This document shows, piece by piece, positions 1 through 6,200 of a stretch of 7,240 nt of DNA (position 1 is the first letter of the stretch; each line of letters opens with the position of its first letter). The stretch spans positions 1-7,240 of the forward strand of contig PWEU01000326.1 of NCBI GenBank assembly GCA_003554005.1. The letters run 5' to 3'. This DNA comes from Nitriliruptoraceae bacterium. Lineage in GTDB: Bacteria > Actinomycetota > Nitriliruptoria > Nitriliruptorales > Nitriliruptoraceae. Below the pieces are notes generated by a model that saw only the letters and a program-made list of their open reading frames with translations, did no database searches and was not told the origin of the DNA. Both the position numbers and the translations under genes were made by a program.

Positions 1-2
1 CT

Positions 3-71
3 ACCCCGGGGGTGGTCTCCGCGTCCGCCCGCGCGCGCGGTCCGCTGAAGAGCTTGGGAGGATCCAGATGA
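3..71 (+). other. Possible 3' tail of an upstream gene (partial, weak)
   Basis: This frame is open from the left edge to a TGA at 69-71. That TGA overlaps the ATG of the dehydrogenase gene as ATGA, an arrangement often used for translational coupling in GC-rich operons. About 22 residues are visible (TPGVVSASARARGPLKSLG...), too few to assign a family. Another frame also stays open from position 1 and ends at TGA 46-48, and the dehydrogenase frame itself is open to the edge, so codon bias cannot choose between them. I infer an upstream operon partner only tentatively. Confidence 0.2.
56..62 (+). promoter_or_regulatory. Ribosome binding site of the acyl-CoA dehydrogenase gene
   Basis: GGGAGGA is a strong match to the anti-Shine-Dalgarno sequence. 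It lies 5 bases before ATG 68 and 8 bases before the second, adjacent ATG at 71. The spacing favours the second ATG slightly. The choice changes the protein by one Met only. The site supports this start even though the frame is open upstream to the window edge. Confidence 0.6.
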
Positions 72-1723
72 TGCACGGCCTCGACACCGAGACCTTGGAG
101 ATGACGCTCGCGGCGATCAGCGACTTCGCCGGGCGTGAACTCACCGACGAGCGGATCATCGAGTTCGATGAGGCCGACGAGTACCCGGCGGACCTGATCC
201 GCCGGATGTGCAGCGACGAGCTGGGCATCCAGCTGCTGTTCATCGCCGAGGAGCACGGCGGGATGGGCGGCAGCGCCTACGACGTCTACCGGGTCTGCGA
301 GCGGATGGCCCGTATCGACCTCGGTGTCGCCACCTCGGTGCTGGCCACCTTCCTCGGCAGCGACCCGATCCTGATGGGGGGCACCGACGAGCAGCAGCAC
401 CGCTGGATGAGCCGGATCGCCAACGAGGGCCTGCTCATGGCCTACGGCGCCACCGAGGCCGAGGCCGGCAGCGACCTCGGCTCGCTCAAGACCGTGGCGG
501 TCCCGGTGAACGAGGACGGCGAGGTGGTCGGCTTCCGGATCACCGGGCAGAAGCAGTGGATCTCCAACGGTGCGGTCGCCGACCTGTCCTCGATCCTGGC
601 CAACACCGAGAAGGGTCCGACCTGGTTCATCCTCGAGAAGGGGCTCGAGGGCTTCTCGGCCGCGGCGCCGGAGAACAAGCACGGCATCCGGCTGTCCAAC
701 ACCGCGGCGTTGTACCTCGATGACGTCTACGTCGATGCCGACGCGCTGGTGGGCACCGAGCTCGGCCAGGGGCTCGTCCAGGCCCAGCAGGTCTTCGGCT
801 ACACCCGTCTGATGGTCGCTGCCTTCGGGTTGGGGGGCGGCTGGGAGGCACTCGAGCGGGCGATCGCCTACTCCAAGGAGCGCATCCAAGCCGGCGGCCC
901 GCTGTCGGAGAAGCAGGGCTACACCCACAAGCTGATCGTGCCCCACGCCCTGCGCCTCGAGGCGGGGCGCGCCTACATCGAGGAGACCGCCGAACAGATC
1001 GACGAGGGCATCCACGGCCACCTCAACACCGAGGGAGCGATCGCCAAGTACGTGGCGACCGAGGCCGGCAACGACGCTGCCGACGCCGCGATCCAGGCGC
1101 TCGGTGGCTACGGCTACACCCATGACTACATGGTGGAGAAGATCAGGCGCGACGTACGCATCACCACGATCTACGAGGGCCCCTCGGAGATCATGGAGAT
1201 GACCATCGCCCGTGACCGCTGGCAGGAGCACCTCAAGTCCCGCGGCGCCCACTACCACGACCAGGCCACCGAGCTCGAACGCACCCACGCCACCCACCCA
1301 CGGATCGGTGCGGACCTCGCCGCGCTGGCACACCACGCGCTCGCTGAGGTGCTGGAAGCGGCGCGTGTCGGCCGGCTCACCCGCAACCAGCACGTGCTGT
1401 TCAAGCTCGGTGAGCTGATGGCGGAGGCCGAGGCGTCGGCCGCGCTGGTGCGCCGCGCCGCCCGGGCCGCCGAGGGTGGGTTGCCGCCGAAGTCGGACGC
1501 GCGCTTCGACGCCGGCGGGATCGGCGACGTGAGCCGGGCGCACGCGCGGCGGGTCGCCCAGCAGGTCGCCGGCGAGGGCGTCGCGCTGATCGTGGCCGCC
1601 GCCGACACCATCGACGTGGCGGCGCTGCGCGCGGCGGTCGGAACCGACAAGGTGCTCGCGGCGCAGGCCGGCGGGTTGGCCGACCTGGACCGGGTCGCCG
1701 ACGTGATCTACGGGCGGGCGTGA
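68..1723 (+). CDS. Acyl-CoA dehydrogenase family protein with C-terminal extension
   Basis: Probable FAD flavoenzyme that oxidises an acyl-CoA thioester to the 2,3-enoyl-CoA in the cytoplasm and passes electrons to an electron-transfer flavoprotein. Seen: N-terminal helical region (about 1-120); signature ATEAEAGSD at residues 128-136 and KQWISNG around Trp164 in the middle beta domain; C-terminal helical domain with QALGGYGY from Gln343 and RRDVR at 360-364; and YEGPSEI, whose Glu370 aligns with the catalytic base of medium-chain dehydrogenases (IYEG). The usual length is about 380-400 residues. This protein has 551, the extra 160 being Ala/Arg-rich and probably helical, as in longer subfamilies. 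Start: ATG 68 (or 71) behind GGGAGGA. No signal peptide or membrane segment is seen. It lies 97 bases upstream of the giant synthase on the same strand, so co-expression and a role in that lipid pathway are likely but inferred. Substrate chain length cannot be told. The family call is secure; the specific role is not. Confidence 0.93.
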   Translation: MMHGLDTETLEMTLAAISDFAGRELTDERIIEFDEADEYPADLIRRMCSDELGIQLLFIAEEHGGMGGSAYDVYRVCERMARIDLGVATSVLATFLGSDPILMGGTDEQQHRWMSRIANEGLLMAYGATEAEAGSDLGSLKTVAVPVNEDGEVVGFRITGQKQWISNGAVADLSSILANTEKGPTWFILEKGLEGFSAAAPENKHGIRLSNTAALYLDDVYVDADALVGTELGQGLVQAQQVFGYTRLMVAAFGLGGGWEALERAIAYSKERIQAGGPLSEKQGYTHKLIVPHALRLEAGRAYIEETAEQIDEGIHGHLNTEGAIAKYVATEAGNDAADAAIQALGGYGYTHDYMVEKIRRDVRITTIYEGPSEIMEMTIARDRWQEHLKSRGAHYHDQATELERTHATHPRIGADLAALAHHALAEVLEAARVGRLTRNQHVLFKLGELMAEAEASAALVRRAARAAEGGLPPKSDARFDAGGIGDVSRAHARRVAQQVAGEGVALIVAAADTIDVAALRAAVGTDKVLAAQAGGLADLDRVADVIYGRA

Positions 1724-1744
1724 TCGGAACGCCACGTGAGCTCT

Positions 1745-1773
1745 GGGGCCGACGGCCACGGGCGCGCGGCCCC
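1745..1773 (+). other. GC-rich inverted repeat in the gap between the two genes
   Basis: GGGGCCG (1745-1751) pairs perfectly with CGGCCCC (1767-1773) across a 15-base loop. No T-run follows, so it is not a canonical intrinsic terminator. It lies within 50 bases after the dehydrogenase stop and about 50 bases before the synthase start. It could slow transcription, protect an RNA end or be a chance pairing in very GC-rich DNA. Two overlapping 6-base palindromes, CACGTG (1733-1738) and GAGCTC (1738-1743), sit just upstream. No convincing -35/-10 promoter is visible in 1724-1820. Confidence 0.25.
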
Positions 1774-1807
1774 GAGCAGCACCACAGCAGCAGGGCAACG
1801 GGGGAGC

Positions 1808-1813
1808 GGGAGG
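1808..1813 (+). promoter_or_regulatory. Ribosome binding site that fixes the GTG start of the synthase
   Basis: GGGAGG ends 7 bases before GTG 1821. An in-frame TGA lies at 1737-1739, and between it and 1821 there is no ATG, GTG or TTG in frame. This makes GTG 1821 the only sensible start of the long reading frame. Confidence 0.75.
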
Positions 1814-1820
1814 CAACGAC

Positions 1821-3200
1821 GTGGAGCCAGTAGCGATCATCGCGGTCAGCGCGGTCCTACCGGACGCACCCGACGCGAAGGCCTTCTGGGCCAACGTGTC
1901 GGGGGGCCGGTACTCGATCAGCGAGGTCGACCCTGACCGCTGGGACCCGGCGCTGTACTACGCGCCGGAGCCGACGCCCGACAAGACCTACTCCAAGATC
2001 GGCGGCTGGTGTCGCGACTGGGAGTGGGCCCCGATGGGCTGGCGGATGCCGATCCCGCCGAAGGTCTCCGAAGCGATGGACGACGCCCAGAAGTGGGCGG
2101 TCAACTGCACCCGAGAGCTGCTCGCCGACCACGGCAAGGAGATCGACCGGGACCGCACCGCCGTGATCGGCGGCAACGCCATGGGCGGCGAGAAGCACTA
2201 CGAGACCGCGCTCAGGATCGCCGCGCCGGAGGTGGTGCGCTTCCTGCAGCACACCGAGTCCTTCGGGGCACTCCCGGTCGACGCGCAGCAGCGGATGGCT
2301 GCCGAACTGGTCGCGACCATGGGGGCCGAGCTCCCGCCGGTGACCGAGGACTCGATGCCGGGTGAGCTCGGCAACGTGCTGGCCGGGCGGATCGCGAACC
2401 TGTTCAACCTGCACGGTCCCAACTACATCCCCGACGCGGCCTGCGCCTCGGCCATGGCCGCGATCGACGCCTCGATCGCCGGGCTCAACGACGGGGACTT
2501 CGACACCGTCATCACCGGCGGCGTGGACCGCAACAACGGTGCGTCCAGCTTCATCAAGTTCTGCGCCATCGGCGCTCTCTCCGCCACCGGCACCTACCCC
2601 TTCGACGCCCGCGCGAACGGCTTCGTGATGGGTGAGGGCGGCGCGCTGTTCCTGCTCAAGCGCCTGGCCGACGCCGAGCGCGACGGTGACCGAATCTACG
2701 CGGTGATCCGTGCCGTCGCCGGCGCCAGCGACGGCAAGGGCAAGGGCATCACCGCGCCCAACCCGGCCGGGCAGCGCATCGCCGTCGAGCGCGCCTGGGC
2801 GGCCTCCGGGGTGCACCCCGGCGAGTGCAGCCTGATCGAGGCCCACGGAACCTCGACCCGGGTCGGTGACGTCGTCGAGGTGGGAGCGATCGGCGATGCC
2901 TTCGCCGGCGCGGACCTCGCGCCGGGCAGCATCGCCCTGGGTTCGGTGAAGTCCAACATCGGCCACCTCAAGGCCGCTGCCGGTGCCGCCGGGCTGCTGA
3001 AGACCACCCTGGCGATCCACCACGGCCAGCTGCCGCCGAGCCTCAACTTCGAGACGCCCAACCCCAACATCGACTGGTCGGTCTCGCCCTTCACCGTCAA
3101 CGCGGCCCTGCGTGACTGGGAGGTGCCGGCGGGCCGCGTCCGCACCGCCGGCGTCAGCGCCTTCGGGTTCGGTGGCACCAACTTCCACATGGTCGTCGAG
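1821..3200 (+). other. Domain: KS1, ketosynthase of PfaA type (residues 1-460)
   Basis: Decarboxylating condensing domain. The full catalytic set is present: Cys208 in DAACASAM, His342 in EAHGTSTRVGD, Lys377 and His382 in SVKSNIGHLKAAAG. The end of the fold is marked by SAFGFGGTNFHMVVEE. The N-terminal part (FWANVSGG, SEVDPDRWDPALYY, PDKTYSKIGGW) is like the ketosynthase of PUFA synthase subunit A and the enediyne/PUFA branch of iterative PKS. A domain with all four residues should be active. The downstream linker holds an Ala-rich stretch at about 476-497. Confidence 0.88.
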
Positions 3201-6200
3201 GAGTACCAGCCGGGTCGCATCCCGCCACCCGAGCAGACCCGGGTCCACGCCGCCGCTGTCGCCCCCGCTGCGGCGGGCGCCCCGGCGACCGCCGCAGCTG
3301 GTGAGCCGAAGGCGCCGCTGCGCGGTGCCGCCGTGCTCGGCGCGGCCGACGAGAGCGGCCTCAAGCAGCGCCTGCAGGAGCTCGCAGCCGCCGCCGCGCG
3401 CGGCGACACCCCACCGGTCCAGGCGCCGCTCGCCGACGACCTCGCGGCCGCGCAGCGGGTCGCGATCGACTTCGCCGACGCCGAGGACCTGGCCGACAAG
3501 GCGGCCGCGGCGCTCAAGGCGATCGACACCCCCGCGCTGTGGAAGCCGCTCCGCTCACGGGGGGTGTTCCGGGGCCAGGGACCGGCTGCGAAGGTCGCGT
3601 TCCTCTACCCGGGCCAGGGTTCGCAGTACGTCGACATGCTCAAGGGGCTCGCCGCGCTGGACGGCATCGTCGCGGCGACCTACGACGAAGCCGACGTCGC
3701 CATGGCCGCCTTCATCGAGCGGCCGCTGTCGAGCTACATCCTGCTCGACGGCGACGACCCGGACCGCAAGGCGGCGGCCGAGCTCGAGCTGATGGCCACC
3801 GAGATCACCCAGCCGGCGATGCTCACCGCCGACGAGGCGCTGACCCGGATGCTGGCCGCCTACGGCATCACCCCCGACATGGTCATGGGCCACAGCCTCG
3901 GGGAGTACGCCGCGCTCGTCTCGGCGGGATCACTCACCTTCGCTGCCGCGCTGGAGGCCGTCAGCGCCCGCGGGCACGAGATGGCCAGCCTCGAGGTGGA
4001 GGACCAGGGCAAGCTCGCCGCGGTCTTCGCGCCCGTGGAAGAGGTCCAGCGCATCGCGGACGAGGTCGACGGCTACGTCGTGCTGGCCAACGTCAACTCC
4101 ACCTCGCAGTCGGTGCTCGGTGGTGCCTCGGACGCGGTGGAGGCCGCCGTCGCCGCCTGTGATGAGCGCGGCTTCACCACCTTCGTGCTTCCCGTCAGCC
4201 ACGCCTTCCACACCCGGATCGTCGCTGATGCCAGCGAGCCACTGCGTCGGACCCTGGAGCGGCTCGAGCTGCGGGCGCCGCAGCTGCCGGTGGTCTCCAA
4301 CGTGACCGGTGGGTTCTATCCCATGGGTGGGGACGCCCGGGAGCGGATGCTCGAACTGCTCGCCGAGCAGGTCGCCTCGCCGGTGCAGTTCGTCACCGGC
4401 CTGCAGAGCCTGCGGGAGGCCGGCGCCGAGGGGTTCGTCGAGGTCGGACCCAAGCGTGCCCTGCAGGGCCTGGCCAGCGATGTCCTCGGTGACGACGAGG
4501 TCCTGAACCTGTTCACCAACCACCCGAAGTTCGCCGACGAGGCCGCGTTCAACCAGGCCCTGTGCGGGCTGTACGCCGCGGGGCTCGGTACCGGTCGGGT
4601 CCCGGCGGCCGCGCCGGCGCCGGGGCCGGTCCCGGTGTCGCGTTCGACACCCGCCACCGTCCCGACCCCGGCCCCCGCGGCCACTCCCGCCACCGAGGTG
4701 GGGACCGCATCCGTCACCGCCGCGCCACCCGCGCCCGCAACCTCGCTGGAGCCTGCCGCCATGTCCGAGACCGACCGTTCCTACCTCGAGCTCGGACGAG
4801 CGCTGGGTGCCTTCCTCGAACGTGCCGGCAGCCTGGGTGGCCCCGCCGCCGCACCGGCACCGGCCGCCGCCGCTGGTCCGCCGACCGCGATGCAACCAGT
4901 GGCCATCACCGGGGCGTCAGCCGGGTTGCCCGGCACGCCGCGCATCTTCGCGGACGACCAGATCGCCCGCATCCTCGGTGGGCAGCAGTTCATCACCCCG
5001 ATCCCCGATCACATCCGGCAGGAGATCGCCGACCGCCACATCACCCGGTTGGTCAAGGGCGACGACGGGCAGGCCAGCTTCGAGACGATCGATGACCCGG
5101 CGCGGGTGATCAAGCTCGCCGCGCAGGCCGGCACCATGGACCTCGCCGCGGAGTTCGGTGTCGACCCCGACCGGGTCGCGGCGCTCGGGTGGTCGACGCA
5201 GCTGGCGATCGCCGCCGGCATCGACGCGCTGCGCGACGCCGGCATCCCGATGGTCCAGCACTACCGCACGACCGGGGTCGGCAGCCAACTCCCCGACCGT
5301 TGGGGGCTGCCCGAAGACCTGCGTGACGACACGGGCATCGTCTTCGCCAGCGCCTTCCCTGGGATGGAGGAGATCACCGACGAGGTCAGCCGCTACGAGC
5401 AGGACGCCGCTCGGCGTCGCCAGCGTGACGAGCTCCAGCAGCTGCGCGACCGGATCGCGGCGACCACGCCCGACAGCGCCGCCCTCGACGAGATCGACCG
5501 CGAGCTCGTCGAGCTCGATCGACGCATCGAGGAGGACACCTACCTGTTCAACCGCCGCTTCCTGTTCCGCGTGCTGTCCATGGGGCACTCGCAGTTCGCG
5601 GAGCTCATCGGCGCGCGGGGCCCGAACACCCAGATCAACAGCGCCTGCGCCTCCACCACCCAGGCCGTCGCGCTCGCGGAGGACTGGATCCGCGCCGGTC
5701 GCTGCCGCCGCGTGATCGTGGTGGCCGCCGACGACGCCTCCAGCGACGAGCTGCTGCCGTGGATCGGTGCCGGCTTCCTGGCCACCGGTGCGGCTGCGAC
5801 CGACGAGCGGGTCGAGGACGCCGCGCTGCCTTTCGACCGTCGCCGGCACGGGATGCTGCTCGGCATGGGCGCGGCCGGGATCGTCGTGGAGTCGGCCGAG
5901 GCCGCCCGCGAGCGGGGCATCACCCCGATCTGCGAGGTGCTCGGTACGACCACGGCCAACAGCGCGTTCCACGGCACCCGGCTGGACGTCCAGCACATCG
6001 GCCAGGGGATGGAGGAGGTCGTCGCCCAGGCCGAGGCTCGTGGGTACTCACGTGACGCGATCGCACCGGAGACGGTGTTCGTCTCCCACGAGACCTACAC
6101 CCCGGCCCGGGGTGGCAGCGCCGCGGCCGAGATCCACGCGCTGCGGCAGGTCTTCGGCACCGGTGCCGACCAGATCGTCATCGCCAACACCAAGGGCGTC

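Noticed and set aside
1736..1936. 66-codon plus-strand frame across the gap
   Set aside because: It overlaps the start of KS1 in another phase, has no family similarity and is Gly/Arg-rich; the GTG 1821 start with its own ribosome binding site explains the region.
1857..3248. 463-codon open frame on the minus strand
   Set aside because: It lies antisense to KS1 in a frame kept open by G/C-ending codons. Its translation is low-complexity (Gly/Asp/Val/Arg-rich) with no family motif, while the plus strand has a complete ketosynthase.
3112..4162. Overlapping plus-strand frames (3112-3792 and 3539-4162) that might suggest a frameshift or extra genes
   Set aside because: The synthase frame continues unbroken through this part with AT motifs in the same phase; these frames give Arg/Ser-rich noise.
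3930..4895. 321-codon minus-strand frame
   Set aside because: Shadow of the AT and linker region; Gly/Arg-rich translation, no recognisable domain.
4917..5996. 359-codon minus-strand frame
   Set aside because: Antisense to KS2, whose catalytic motifs on the plus strand are in the synthase frame; no motifs in the antisense product.
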